Source of the DNA: PKWO01 sp036384915
Lineage (GTDB): Bacteria > Pseudomonadota > Gammaproteobacteria > Burkholderiales > Burkholderiaceae_D
Assembly: GCA_036384915.1 (NCBI GenBank)
Contig: DASVLJ010000078.1
Span: 248,001 to 312,000 of the forward strand
Direction of reading: 5' to 3'
DNA: 64,000 bases
The stretch's first letter is position 1; each line of letters opens with the position of its first letter. The notes beneath the pieces are model-generated. The model ran no database searches, was not told the DNA's origin, and worked only from the letters and a program-made list of their open reading frames with translations. Below are positions 36,425 to 45,739 of this stretch, piece by piece. The position numbers were made by a program, and so were the translations under genes.

Positions 36425-38727
36425 AATTGCTGCCCGTCACGCTCGCCTGCGCGGTTTCGCTGGCGTTTTCCGCTCAGCTTGCAGCGCAGGAAGGCGGCAA
36501 TTGGCAACCGGTCAAGGATGTGTCGCTGACGATAGACAGCGGCAGCATCCTTGATTTCTCGAATTTTCTGCCGCCGGCCAAGGCCATCACGGCGCGGCTG
36601 ATCGTCAATTCCGCCGGCGCCTTCGCCGCGGCCGACAAGCCGCAAACTCCGCTGCGTTTCCTGATGGCGTCCACCGGCTTCGGTCCGGCCACCGGCGGCT
36701 TCCCCGATCACGCCACGACGGACGCCTATGTCGCGCAACTGCGCGCACACGGCTACAACATGGCGCGCATCGACTTCGAGGAAGATACCTTGATGACCGG
36801 GCGCAAGGCCGATTTCGATTTCAACCCCGAACAGTTCGACCGCTTCCATTACCTGCTTGCAGCCTTGAAGAAGCAGGGTATCTATTACGTGCTGAACGGC
36901 TTGAGTTCGAACAATGGCGGGTACGGCAACGTCAGCGACCGCTGGAACGACCGCCGCCATTTGAAGGTCGGCGTCTACGTCGATCCCGATGCGCAGGCGC
37001 ACTGGAAGACGTTGATGGACAAGATGCTCAACTCTCCCAATTCGTATAGCGGCGTGGCGCCGCTGGCCGATCCAGCCATGGCGGGGCTCATCATGGTCAA
37101 CGAAGGCGGCCTGGCTTTCCTCTCGCATGGCGGGATTCCCGACGTGTTGCGCCAGCCTTTCAACGCTTGGCTGAAAAAAAAATACGGCAGCACCGCTACA
37201 CTGGCCCAACAGTGGAAGGGCGAACTATCGAGTTCGGAATCGCTCGATAACGGCACGGTGGCCTTGCCCAGGCAAGATTCGGGGAACAGCCATCGAATGA
37301 GCGACCTGCAACGCTTTTTCTTCGAGATGGAAAAATACACGGCGGACTGGATGACAGCTTACCTGCGCCAGATCGGCTACCAAGGCCTAGTGACGGCTTA
37401 CGACAATTGGCTGTCGCCGGCGGCGAGCTTTTCGCGCGGGCAATTCCAGTGGGTCGATCTGCATAACTATTACTCCGAGCCGACGGCCTTCGTCGACAAG
37501 GGTTCCAGGATGCCGCAAGACAGCATGCTGGCCGGCGGCGCGAAGTACATTGCCGAACTCGCGGCCAATCGCCACGCCGGCCGTGCCTTCACCGTGTCCG
37601 AATACGGCCAGGTGTTCTGGAACAAGTATCGCCGCGAGTCGGCACTGGCAGTGCCGGCTTACGCGGGCTTCCAGAACTGGAACATGATTTCCCAGCATGC
37701 CTATGCGATTGCGCTGAGTTATGCCAATGCGGCCAATGCGGCCGGACGCAAGGATGCGATTTATCCCTTCATGGCCGGCCTTGATCCGATAGCGCGCGCC
37801 GACGAAACCCTGGCCGCCTTGCTCTACCTGCGCGGCGACGTAGCGCCGGCGCGGCATACCCTGGGCATCAAGCTGACGCCGGAGTTCGTGTTCGACCAGA
37901 GCCCCATGTTGGGCAACATACCCTTCGACATCACGCGCATGGGCCTGGTGTCGGGTGTTGCGCTCGATCCGCTCGGCAAGCTCGAAACAGCCGGCGCCTA
38001 TGATGCGCAAATCGCACCGGGCAGCGCGGACGTGAAGGTCGCTGGCAAGACTGTGCACGGCGAGGAAGGCTTGATGAGCAAGGCCGCCAGCCTGGTTGGC
38101 GGCAATATCGGCACGCAAGCCGGCAAAGTCGATGCCGTGGCGGCAGGTCGCTTCAATGGCCGCGTCAGAGCCTTGCGCACGGCCGGCGTGCTCGACGCGG
38201 ACAATCCGAGCGCGGCCGACCGCGGTTATTACCAGACCGATACCGGCCAGATCGTGCTCGATACGCAGCGAAAGCGACTGACAGTGATTACGCCGCGTAC
38301 GGAAGCCGCCGTGTTCGATACCCCGGAACCGATTGCGCTGTCCAACCTCAAGATCGATAGCGCCGACACCTCGGCCCTGGTGTCGGTTTCTGCCATGGAC
38401 GGCAACTCTCTGCAAACCTCGAAACGCATGCTGGTGGTGCTGGCGACAGACGCCCGCAACAGCAATATGCAATTCGCCGATGCCGCCGAGACCACGCTCG
38501 TTGCGCTGGGCAAGCTCCCGGTGCAGATACGAACCGCGACGGTCAAGCTGACGCTGGCCAACGCCAACGCCGCGAAATTGAAGGTGTATTCGGATACCCT
38601 GGCCGGCAAGCGCGGCGACCGGATCGCCGTGCAACATGATTCCGGCAGTATCACCTTCACGCTCGATACCTCCAATCTCTCGCATGGGCCGACCACGTAT
38701 TTTGAAATCGTCGGAGACGATCAATGA
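36421..38727 (+). CDS. Secreted TIM-barrel glycoside hydrolase-like protein (clan GH-A type)
   Basis: 768-aa protein with a signal peptide (LACAVSLAFSAQLAAQ). Residues about 85-420 look like a GH-A (alpha/beta)8 barrel: YNMARIDFEEDTL early on, LIMVNEGG with Asn227-Glu228 as the expected acid/base pair, and FTVSEYGQVFW with Glu394 as a candidate nucleophile on a late strand. The C-terminal about 300 residues form beta-rich domains. It is translationally coupled between two glycosyltransferases, so it is produced with the EPS machinery. A role in trimming, releasing or editing the polymer in the periplasm is inferred. Exact family and substrate are unknown. Confidence 0.75.
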   Translation: MKLLPVTLACAVSLAFSAQLAAQEGGNWQPVKDVSLTIDSGSILDFSNFLPPAKAITARLIVNSAGAFAAADKPQTPLRFLMASTGFGPATGGFPDHATTDAYVAQLRAHGYNMARIDFEEDTLMTGRKADFDFNPEQFDRFHYLLAALKKQGIYYVLNGLSSNNGGYGNVSDRWNDRRHLKVGVYVDPDAQAHWKTLMDKMLNSPNSYSGVAPLADPAMAGLIMVNEGGLAFLSHGGIPDVLRQPFNAWLKKKYGSTATLAQQWKGELSSSESLDNGTVALPRQDSGNSHRMSDLQRFFFEMEKYTADWMTAYLRQIGYQGLVTAYDNWLSPAASFSRGQFQWVDLHNYYSEPTAFVDKGSRMPQDSMLAGGAKYIAELAANRHAGRAFTVSEYGQVFWNKYRRESALAVPAYAGFQNWNMISQHAYAIALSYANAANAAGRKDAIYPFMAGLDPIARADETLAALLYLRGDVAPARHTLGIKLTPEFVFDQSPMLGNIPFDITRMGLVSGVALDPLGKLETAGAYDAQIAPGSADVKVAGKTVHGEEGLMSKAASLVGGNIGTQAGKVDAVAAGRFNGRVRALRTAGVLDADNPSAADRGYYQTDTGQIVLDTQRKRLTVITPRTEAAVFDTPEPIALSNLKIDSADTSALVSVSAMDGNSLQTSKRMLVVLATDARNSNMQFADAAETTLVALGKLPVQIRTATVKLTLANANAAKLKVYSDTLAGKRGDRIAVQHDSGSITFTLDTSNLSHGPTTYFEIVGDDQ

Positions 38728-39911
38728 GCCAGTCTGTTGTCTTTGTCTTGCCGGAAATGCTGCCCGTACCCGCCGTGAAGGGTGGGGCGGTCGAGCATTG
38801 GGTCGATGAAGCATCGCGCCGCATGGCCGCCAGGGGCGCCAAGGTCGGCGTGGTATCGCGTCCCGCGGGTAGCCCGGGTGACGCAGCCATCGATTATGTC
38901 GGCATATCCTGGACGCGCTTTGAACAATATTGTCACGGCTTGAAGGAAAAGCTCGGCCGGCGCAATCCTTTACGCTACCTGGCCAAGCTGCAAAACGTGT
39001 TTTCGTATGGCGTGCGCGCGGCGCGCGCCGTCCGGGCTTACGACGTGATCTACGTCCACAACGAGCCGAATGTCCTGCTGTTCATGAACAGGAAGCCGGG
39101 GCGGAAGATCGTGCTCCATATGCACAACGATCATCTGTCGATCCGCCTGTTTCGGCCGCTGTATCGCCAGGTACTGCGGAAGGTCGATCAGGTAATCTGC
39201 GTCAGCGAGTACATCCGGCGCCAGGCGGCCAGACATTTTCCCGAGCATGCACACCGTTTCTCGGTGGCCTTGAATGCCACCGACCCGGAAACCTTCAAGC
39301 CCTACGAGGACGCGCCTGCCCGCACCGGCCCGCTGCAATTCGATGCAGGCAAGCGCTACCTGCTCTATGTCGGGCGTCTCGTGCCGATCAAGGGTGTGCA
39401 TGTGCTGATCGAAGCTTTTCCCGAAATTCTGCGCCGCCACCCGGACGTGCGGCTGGTCATCACAGGGTCGTCTTTCTTCCAAGGCGCGGCGCGCACCGAG
39501 TACGAGGGCGAACTGGAGGCTTTGGCCGAACCGGTTGCCTCGAATATCGTCTTCACCGGTTTTTTGCCGCACGAGACCTTGAAGTACCTCTATGCCGCGG
39601 TCGACATCGTGGTGATGCCGTCGGTGTGGCAAGAGCCGCTCGGCCTGGTCATGCTCGAAGCGATGGCTTCGGGAACGCTCCTGGTCGGCTCCAGCGTGGG
39701 CGGCGTGCCGGAAGTGATCGACAGCGGCCGCAACGGCGTGCTGGTACCGGCCGGCGATGCGGCGCAACTGGCGGATGCGGTATGCGCCGCGTTGGACGAT
39801 CCGGTAGCGATGCGCCGTATGGAAGCGGCGGCGCGCGAGACCATCGTGAAAAAATTTACCTGGGAGCGTTTGATGGGAGAAGTTGAAGCGGCGATGGGGG
39901 TGTCTTCATGA
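38724..39911 (+). CDS. Glycosyltransferase family 4 protein (3)
   Basis: 395-aa GT4 enzyme. N-terminal half begins SVVFVLPEMLPVPAVKGGAVEHW, with the GG loop usual for acceptor binding. The donor half has KRYLLYVGRLVPIKGVHVLI, RLVITGSSF and the strong signature PSVWQEPLGLVMLEAMASGTLLVGSSVGGVPE, with the two conserved glutamates. Starts and ends with ATGA overlaps, so it is part of the coupled operon. Confidence 0.9.
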   Translation: MSQSVVFVLPEMLPVPAVKGGAVEHWVDEASRRMAARGAKVGVVSRPAGSPGDAAIDYVGISWTRFEQYCHGLKEKLGRRNPLRYLAKLQNVFSYGVRAARAVRAYDVIYVHNEPNVLLFMNRKPGRKIVLHMHNDHLSIRLFRPLYRQVLRKVDQVICVSEYIRRQAARHFPEHAHRFSVALNATDPETFKPYEDAPARTGPLQFDAGKRYLLYVGRLVPIKGVHVLIEAFPEILRRHPDVRLVITGSSFFQGAARTEYEGELEALAEPVASNIVFTGFLPHETLKYLYAAVDIVVMPSVWQEPLGLVMLEAMASGTLLVGSSVGGVPEVIDSGRNGVLVPAGDAAQLADAVCAALDDPVAMRRMEAAARETIVKKFTWERLMGEVEAAMGVSS

Positions 39912-41008
39912 TCGCCATCGTGTACCCGCAGTTTTACGGCGTCGGCGGCATCGCGCGCTACCTCGATTCGTTTTTGTCCAACCTGCCGCAAAACAGCCCC
40001 AAGGTTTACCTGATCACTGGCGACGAAAACCGGCATGAAGTTTCCTATCCCGGTGTCGAGATTGTGCATGTGCCGTCGGCCGGCGGACGCTTGGGCTTGT
40101 TTACGTGGGGTTGGGCGGTGCGCCAACTGGTGCAAGAGCTGTATGACGAAGGCAAGATCCAATGGGTCAATTTTCATTTCCCGCCGCTGATCCCCGGCTT
40201 GTTCCTGCCGCGCCATATTCCGGTATTGCTGACGGCGCACACGACTTACCTCGGCATGTCGGGCCGCTTTTACGAGGCCCGCCATTTCGACAGCCAGTGG
40301 GGCGGCATGTCGCTGGCGATCAAGTCGTGGATGGAACGCCGTATTTTTTCCAGAACCCGCAAGGTCGTGACCCTGACCGAACAAGGGCGGCAGGAGGTGC
40401 TGGCCTATGGTTTCAAGGGACCGATTGCCGTGATTCCGAATGGCGCCGACGTGAAGCTCTTTTCCCCTGATGGCGGCGTCGAGAAGGATATCGACGTGTT
40501 GTTCTGCGGCCGCATCGAATTCCGCAAGGGCAGCCGCGCCATGGTGCAGCTGTGCCGCCGCCTGATCGAATTGAAGCCAGATATCCGCATCGCCATCGTC
40601 GGCTATGGCGATGACGATGCCTGGGTCCGGGAGGCGCTGACGCCTTATCCGAAGAACGTGCTCTTGACCGGCAAGGTGCCGCTGTCGCAGATGACGGGTT
40701 ATTACAACCGCAGCCGGGTCTATGCCTCGACGTCGTACTACGAAGGCCTGCCCGGCACCTGCCTGGAGGCGATGGCGATGCAATTGCCGGCCGTGGTGTG
40801 GGACTTCCTGTTCTATCGCGGCCTGGTAATCGAAGGCAAGACCGGCTTCACGGCCCAACCCAACGACTTTTTGGCGATGGGCGACAAGGTCATGGAATTG
40901 CTCGGCAATCCCGTCCTGGCAGCCGAGATGGGGCGCGGCGGGCGCGCCTTGCTCGAAACCGAATACAGCTGGTCCAAGCTGGCTGGAGACTTGATGGCGG
41001 TGTACTGA
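39908..41008 (+). CDS. Glycosyltransferase family 4 protein (4)
   Basis: 366-aa GT4 enzyme. It begins IAIVYPQFYGVGGIARYLDSF with the GGIA acceptor loop. The donor half has KDIDVLFCGRIEFRKGSRAM, IRIAIVGYGDDDAWV and TSYYEGLPGTCLEAMAMQLPAVV. It overlaps the previous gene by ATGA and shares TGATG with the next start, so translation is coupled. Donor sugar unknown. Confidence 0.9.
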   Translation: MIAIVYPQFYGVGGIARYLDSFLSNLPQNSPKVYLITGDENRHEVSYPGVEIVHVPSAGGRLGLFTWGWAVRQLVQELYDEGKIQWVNFHFPPLIPGLFLPRHIPVLLTAHTTYLGMSGRFYEARHFDSQWGGMSLAIKSWMERRIFSRTRKVVTLTEQGRQEVLAYGFKGPIAVIPNGADVKLFSPDGGVEKDIDVLFCGRIEFRKGSRAMVQLCRRLIELKPDIRIAIVGYGDDDAWVREALTPYPKNVLLTGKVPLSQMTGYYNRSRVYASTSYYEGLPGTCLEAMAMQLPAVVWDFLFYRGLVIEGKTGFTAQPNDFLAMGDKVMELLGNPVLAAEMGRGGRALLETEYSWSKLAGDLMAVY

Positions 41009-42141
41009 TGAATAGAGAACGTCCACTACGCATTATGATGCTGGGCCTGCGCGGCTTCCCCAACGTGCAGGGCGGCGTTGAGACACATGCCGAGCACTTG
41101 TGTCCGCGCCTGGCGCGCATGGGCTGCGAAGTGACGGTGCTGGTGCGTTCGCCCTACCAACCCAAGGAAGTCGGCAGCGAATGGCAAGGCGTGAAATTCG
41201 TGCCGCTGTGGGCGCCGAAGTCCAAGGGACTGGAGGCGATCGTCCATACCTTTCTCGGCACGCTCTATGCGGCCGTCAAGCGGCCCGATATCCTGCATAT
41301 CCAGGCCATCGGTCCGGCCATCATGACACTGCCGGCGCGGCTGCTCGGCCTGCGCGTGGTGGTGACGCATCACGGCCCCGATTACGACCGGCAGAAGTGG
41401 GGCCGCTTTGCGCGCTTCGTGCTGCAACTGGGCGAACGCTGGGGCATGCGCTGTGCGAATGAGCGCATCGTCATCTCGCGTGTGATTGCCGATCTGGTGC
41501 GGGCCAAGCATGCGCGCGAATCCTCGCTGATTCCGAACGGTGTGGTGCTCGGGCCCTTGCCCAAGTCGGTCGCCGCGCTTGAGCGCTTCGGTTTGAAGCG
41601 TCGGCGTTACGTGCTGCTGGTGTCTCGCCTGGTGCCGGAGAAACGCCATCTCGATTTGATCGAGGCCTTCCAGGAGGCGCAGCTCGACGGCTGGAAACTG
41701 GTACTGGTCGGCGGCGCCGATCATCCCGACGAATATCAGCGCGAAGTCATTGCGCGGGCTGAGGAAACCGGCACGGTGATGACCGGCTTCCAGAGCGGCA
41801 TCGCGCTGCAGGAATTGTATGCGCATGCCGGGCTGTTCGTGCTGCCGTCTTCGCATGAAGGCATGCCGATTGCGCTGCTCGAAGCGCTGTCTTACGGCCT
41901 GCCCGTGGTGGCGAGCGATATCCCGGCCAATGTCGAAGTCGGACTCGGCTCCGATCATTATTTTGCCTTGGGCAACCGGGCCGCGCTGGCTGCAAGACTC
42001 AGGCAGCATACGGCGGCCGAGCCAGACGATGCGAGTTGCAGGGCGCGCCGTACCTGGGTCGCGGAACGCAACGATTGGCAGCGCGTCGCGGCGCGCACGC
42101 TGGAAGTGTACGGAGTGGTTTCAAGCAATATCAAAGGATAA
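41008..42141 (+). CDS. Glycosyltransferase family 4 protein (5)
   Basis: 377-aa GT4 enzyme. The opening LRIMMLGLRGFPNVQGGVETHAEHLCPRL is typical of the GT4 group annotated as rhamnosyl- or mannosyltransferases with a DUF1972-like start. The donor half contains RYVLLVSRLVPEKRHLDLIEAF, LVLVGGADHPDEY and PSSHEGMPIALLEALSYGLPVVASD. The ATG at 41008 overlaps the preceding stop; the longer frame upstream lies inside that gene. galE follows after 4 nt. Confidence 0.9.
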   Translation: MNRERPLRIMMLGLRGFPNVQGGVETHAEHLCPRLARMGCEVTVLVRSPYQPKEVGSEWQGVKFVPLWAPKSKGLEAIVHTFLGTLYAAVKRPDILHIQAIGPAIMTLPARLLGLRVVVTHHGPDYDRQKWGRFARFVLQLGERWGMRCANERIVISRVIADLVRAKHARESSLIPNGVVLGPLPKSVAALERFGLKRRRYVLLVSRLVPEKRHLDLIEAFQEAQLDGWKLVLVGGADHPDEYQREVIARAEETGTVMTGFQSGIALQELYAHAGLFVLPSSHEGMPIALLEALSYGLPVVASDIPANVEVGLGSDHYFALGNRAALAARLRQHTAAEPDDASCRARRTWVAERNDWQRVAARTLEVYGVVSSNIKG

Positions 42142-42145
42142 GATC

Positions 42146-43165
42146 ATGGCAATTCTCGTTACCGGCGGTGCCGGCTATATCGGCTCCCACACCTGCGTGG
42201 AACTGCTTGCGGCAGGCAACGAACTGGTGGTGGTGGACAATCTGTGCAACAGCAAGGACGTGGCGCTGGAACGCGTCGGCCGGATCGCCGGCCGGCAACC
42301 GGCTTTCCATCATGTCGATATCCGCGACCGCAACGCCTTGCGCGAAGTGTTTCAGCGGCATGCGATCGAAGCCGTGGTGCATTTCGCCGGGCTCAAGGCA
42401 GTGGGTGAATCAGTGGCGCAGCCGCTACGCTATTACGACAACAACGTCTCCGGCACCGTCGCGCTGTGCGAAGTGATGCAGGAAGCGGGTGTGCGGCGCC
42501 TGGTGTTCAGCTCTTCGGCCACGGTCTATGGCGATCCGCATGCCGTGCCGATCCGCGAGGACTTCCCGGTCGGGCGTACCACCAATCCCTACGGAACGAG
42601 CAAGATGATGATCGAGCAGATCCTGCGCGATCTGTACGCTTCGGACTCGTCCTGGCGCATCGGCTTGCTGCGCTACTTCAATCCGGTCGGCGCCCATGAA
42701 AGCGGTTTGATCGGGGAAGATCCGAACGGCATCCCCAACAATCTCATGCCCTTCATTTCGCAAGTGGCGGTGGGGCGGCGCGAATACCTGCAAGTGTTCG
42801 GCCAGGATTATCCGACTGCCGACGGCACCGGCGTGCGCGATTATATCCACGTTGTCGACCTGGCCAAGGGCCACGTCGCGGCGCTGAGCTACCTGGCGCG
42901 CAACGAGGGCTTGCTGACCGTGAACCTCGGCACCGGCCGCGGGCACAGCGTGCTCGAAGTGGTGAAGGCCTTCGAAGAAGCCAGCGGACGCGAAATCAAG
43001 GTGCGCATGGCGCCGCGCCGCGCCGGCGATATCGCCTGCTGCTATGCCGACTCCAGTTTGGCCAAGGAAAAGCTGGGCTGGTCGGCAGCCCTCGGCATAG
43101 ACAGGATGTGCGCCGATTCATGGCGCTGGCAGTCACGTAATCCAAGGGGGTTTGAAGGGCCATAA
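42146..43165 (+). CDS. galE: UDP-glucose 4-epimerase
   Basis: 339-aa cytoplasmic short-chain dehydrogenase-type epimerase interconverting UDP-glucose and UDP-galactose, supplying the galactosyl donor for the EPS. The NAD-binding motif is VTGGAGYIGSHTCVELL; the catalytic Ser is in SSSATVYG and the Tyr-Lys pair in NPYGTSKMMIE. The C-terminal substrate region has RYFNPVGAHESG and GTGVRDYIHVVDLAKGH. Last gene of the coupled operon starting at 32489. The longer open frame starting near 41819 lies within the glycosyltransferase gene and is rejected. Confidence 0.96.
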   Translation: MAILVTGGAGYIGSHTCVELLAAGNELVVVDNLCNSKDVALERVGRIAGRQPAFHHVDIRDRNALREVFQRHAIEAVVHFAGLKAVGESVAQPLRYYDNNVSGTVALCEVMQEAGVRRLVFSSSATVYGDPHAVPIREDFPVGRTTNPYGTSKMMIEQILRDLYASDSSWRIGLLRYFNPVGAHESGLIGEDPNGIPNNLMPFISQVAVGRREYLQVFGQDYPTADGTGVRDYIHVVDLAKGHVAALSYLARNEGLLTVNLGTGRGHSVLEVVKAFEEASGREIKVRMAPRRAGDIACCYADSSLAKEKLGWSAALGIDRMCADSWRWQSRNPRGFEGP

Positions 43166-43211
43166 ACGCCTTTGAACTCCACTTATATAGATTTCCAATA
43201 AGGGAAAAATG

Positions 43212-43227
43212 GAGGGATGTCTCCCTC
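43212..43227 (+). other. Short hairpin after galE
   Basis: GAGGGA (43212-43217) pairs with TCCCTC (43222-43227) around a TGTC loop. No T-run, so weak as a terminator. The rest of the 273-nt gap before the next gene is AT-rich with a TTGCATTAATGTAATTGCAA near-palindrome at 43381-43400. Confidence 0.3.
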
Positions 43228-43438
43228 AGTAACAATCGGGGTCGATCAGTAGGATTCGATCAAAAAATAAACGCGAGATAAGTGCTTCAATATTGATAAC
43301 AATTGCGAGATGAACTTTTCAAGAGTTGATTTTTGATTAACTTTTTGGTGTGCAATCGACGACGATGGCAGTGAAAGTAATTGCATTAATGTAATTGCAA
43401 CTGATTGTTGTTTTTTTCATTTTTGATTGGGGTACTTT

Positions 43439-43930
43439 ATGAAAAAAATCTTGGGCATTTTCGCGTTGGCTGCGGGCCTGGTGGCTTCCACCAGTGCCAT
43501 GGCCGATACGTACAATCTCGGCGCCGTGCCGATCGGCTGGCATGGACAGTTTGGCCCGAATTGGGTCAGGGGGGCGTTCTCCGACACCATCGATTTCACG
43601 CTGAGTGGCGCCTCGACTATTTCGGCCGGGGTGGGCACGCTGAACTTCACGGTGGGCGGTATGCCGTTCAATAACATCAACGGGCTCGACATGACCGTGT
43701 ACACGTCCGGTGGTATAGACTTGGCCAGCGGCACCGATATCACGCTGAATAACCTGGCTGCCGGCAACTATTACGCGATCGTTTCGGGTGTTGCAAACGG
43801 TTCTTCTGGTGGTTATTACAGCGGCGCCGTTGCGGTCTCGCAAGTGCCGGAAGGCAACTCGGTGGCCATGTTGCTGGCCGGTTTGGGCTTGTTGGGCTAC
43901 GTCGTTTCCTGGCGAAAGGCTCTCTTCTGA
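43439..43930 (+). CDS. Atypical PEP-CTERM (FxDxF-like) protein
   Basis: 163-aa exported protein. Signal peptide MKKILGIFALAAGLVASTSAMA; a beta-sandwich-like domain with FSDTIDFTLSGAS, the F-x-D-x-x-x-F type pattern of FxDxF PEP-CTERM proteins, and strands such as GTLNFTVGG. The C-terminus is organised like a sorting signal: VPEGNS, a hydrophobic helix (VAMLLAGLGLLGYVV) and basic SWRKALF end. The PEP triplet is PEG here, so recognition by XrtB is uncertain. It sits between galE and manC in the EPS locus. Confidence 0.8.
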   Translation: MKKILGIFALAAGLVASTSAMADTYNLGAVPIGWHGQFGPNWVRGAFSDTIDFTLSGASTISAGVGTLNFTVGGMPFNNINGLDMTVYTSGGIDLASGTDITLNNLAAGNYYAIVSGVANGSSGGYYSGAVAVSQVPEGNSVAMLLAGLGLLGYVVSWRKALF

Positions 43931-44065
43931 ATGAAGGCGGGCCGAGAATCCCGCCTCTGCACGTTCACGCCTTCAGTCCTCAATCAAAAGAGTTTGGCGC
44001 ACGTTGTGCCCGGGGTCACATCCAGTAACACTTCTTACCCCTATCCTACCAAGTGGCCATGCATG

Positions 44066-44082
44066 CTGGCCCATCTTTTGCG
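44066..44082 (+). promoter_or_regulatory. Sigma-54 promoter upstream of manC
   Basis: CTGGCCCATCTTTTGCG has GG (44068-44069) and GC (44080-44081) separated by exactly 10 nt. It lies about 150 nt before the manC start. The rest of the 297-nt gap holds a 6-bp GGCGGG/CCCGCC hairpin (43936-43955) just after the preceding gene. Confidence 0.6.
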
Positions 44083-44227
44083 TAAGCTTGAGGCAACACA
44101 GCGGGACGAGTCTCAAGTGTCATGACTGATGCAAGCTTTCCAAACGAAACTCAGGGGGGAACCATTCTTCCTTGGGCTTGCCAAACCGGCATTCCCGTCA
44201 TCGCGCCTACTAGGAAGGAACAAGAAT

Positions 44228-45646
44228 ATGAAAATTTATCCTGTCATTCTGGCCGGCGGCTCCGGCAGCCGGCTCTGGCCGCTTTCCCGCGAAGTCCTTC
44301 CCAAGCAATTGCTTCCGCTCGTTTCCGACAAGACCATGCTGCAGGAAACGGTGCTGCGCCTTTCCGGTTCGCCGGACTGGATGCCGCCTCTGGTTATCTG
44401 CGGCAACGAACATCGCTTCCTGGTTGCCGAACAATTGCGCGAAATCGATATTGCCCCGGCCGGCATCGTGCTCGAGCCGGAAGGGCGCAATACTGCGCCG
44501 GCTGCGGCAGTGGCGGCGCATTTTCTGCTGAAGGAAGACAAGGATGCGGTCATGCTGGTGCTGCCTGCAGACCATGCGATTACGGACGTGCCGGCGTTCC
44601 AAGAGGCGATACGGCGCGCTGCGGCGGCGGCCGAGTGGGGTACGCTGGTCACCTTCGGCATCGTGCCGACCTCGGCCGAAACGGGCTATGGCTATATTAA
44701 GCGCGGTGAAGCCATGGCAGGGCTGGACGGCTGCTTCAAGGTCGAGCGCTTCGTCGAGAAGCCGGATCTGGCTGCCGCTGAATCCTTCGTCGCTTCGCAA
44801 GAGTATTGCTGGAACAGCGGCATGTTCCTGTTCCGCGCGGCGGATTATCTGCAGGAGCTCGGCAGCTTCCGTCCCGAGATGGTGCAGCAATGCGAACGCG
44901 CCTTCCGCGATGCCTACCGCGATCTCGATTTCTGCCGCCTCGATGAAGTGGCCTTCGCCGCCTGTCCGTCCGAATCGATCGATTATGCCGTGATGGAATC
45001 GACGCGCCGCGCCGTGGTGGTGCCGTCCGAGATCGGCTGGAGCGATGTAGGCTCGTGGTCGGCGCTGTGCGAAGTGCAACAAGCCGACGAGAACGGCAAC
45101 GTGCTGCGCGGCGATGTCTATGCCGATGGCGTGGGCAACTCGCTGATCCGCTCCGAAAGCCGTTTCGTCGCGGCCATCGGCGTGCAAGACCTCGTGGTCG
45201 TGGAAACCAAGGATGCGGTGCTGGTGGCGCATAAGGACCACGTACAGAAGGTCAAGCAGGTGGTCTCGCAATTGAAGGCGAAGGGGCGTTCCGAGCATGT
45301 CTGTCATACGCGGGTCTACCGGCCCTGGGGCTGCTATGAAGGCATCGATTGCGGCGACCGCTTCCAGGTCAAACGCATCACCGTCAAGCCAGGCGGCAAG
45401 CTCTCGCTGCAAATGCATCATCACCGCGCCGAGCATTGGGTCGTGGTCAGCGGCACCGCACGCGTGACGCGCGGCGAAGAGGTGCAACTGCTGGCGGAAA
45501 ACGAATCGGCCTACATTCCAATCGGCGCCACGCACCGACTGGAAAATCCGGGCAAGGTGCCACTCCATTTGATCGAGGTGCAGTCGGGCAGCTACCTCGG
45601 CGAGGACGACATCGTGCGGCTGGAGGATATTTACCAGCGCTCATGA
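44228..45646 (+). CDS. manC: Mannose-1-phosphate guanylyltransferase / mannose-6-phosphate isomerase
   Basis: 472-aa bifunctional enzyme that provides GDP-mannose for the EPS. The N-terminal nucleotidyltransferase has VILAGGSGSRLWPLSRE...PKQLLPL, PEGRNTAPA, and VERFVEKPD; the C-terminal cupin isomerase domain has RPWGCYEGIDCGDRFQVKRI, LSLQMHHHRAEHWVVVSGTA and the IPIGATHRLENPGK motif. The start at 44228 follows AGGAAGGAACAAG; a longer reading from 44129 has no ribosome binding site. Own sigma-54 site and terminator. Confidence 0.95.
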   Translation: MKIYPVILAGGSGSRLWPLSREVLPKQLLPLVSDKTMLQETVLRLSGSPDWMPPLVICGNEHRFLVAEQLREIDIAPAGIVLEPEGRNTAPAAAVAAHFLLKEDKDAVMLVLPADHAITDVPAFQEAIRRAAAAAEWGTLVTFGIVPTSAETGYGYIKRGEAMAGLDGCFKVERFVEKPDLAAAESFVASQEYCWNSGMFLFRAADYLQELGSFRPEMVQQCERAFRDAYRDLDFCRLDEVAFAACPSESIDYAVMESTRRAVVVPSEIGWSDVGSWSALCEVQQADENGNVLRGDVYADGVGNSLIRSESRFVAAIGVQDLVVVETKDAVLVAHKDHVQKVKQVVSQLKAKGRSEHVCHTRVYRPWGCYEGIDCGDRFQVKRITVKPGGKLSLQMHHHRAEHWVVVSGTARVTRGEEVQLLAENESAYIPIGATHRLENPGKVPLHLIEVQSGSYLGEDDIVRLEDIYQRS

Positions 45647-45665
45647 GCGCATAGATTTGATTTAC

Positions 45666-45705
45666 CGAACGGCCCGCTCATAGCCTGATTGCGGGCCGTT
45701 TGCCT
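45666..45705 (+). terminator. Terminator of manC
   Basis: 10-bp stem AACGGCCCGC (45668-45677) with GCGGGCCGTT (45691-45700), followed by TGCCTTTG; the T-run is short. Confidence 0.7.
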
Positions 45706-45739
45706 TTGATGCAAGTGTGATGAAAATCGTATGGCTAAA

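Noticed and set aside
43367..43384. Possible sigma-54 site before the second PEP-CTERM-like gene (TGGCAGTG...TTGC)
   Set aside because: GG and GC are 14 nt apart instead of 10, which sigma-54 does not tolerate.
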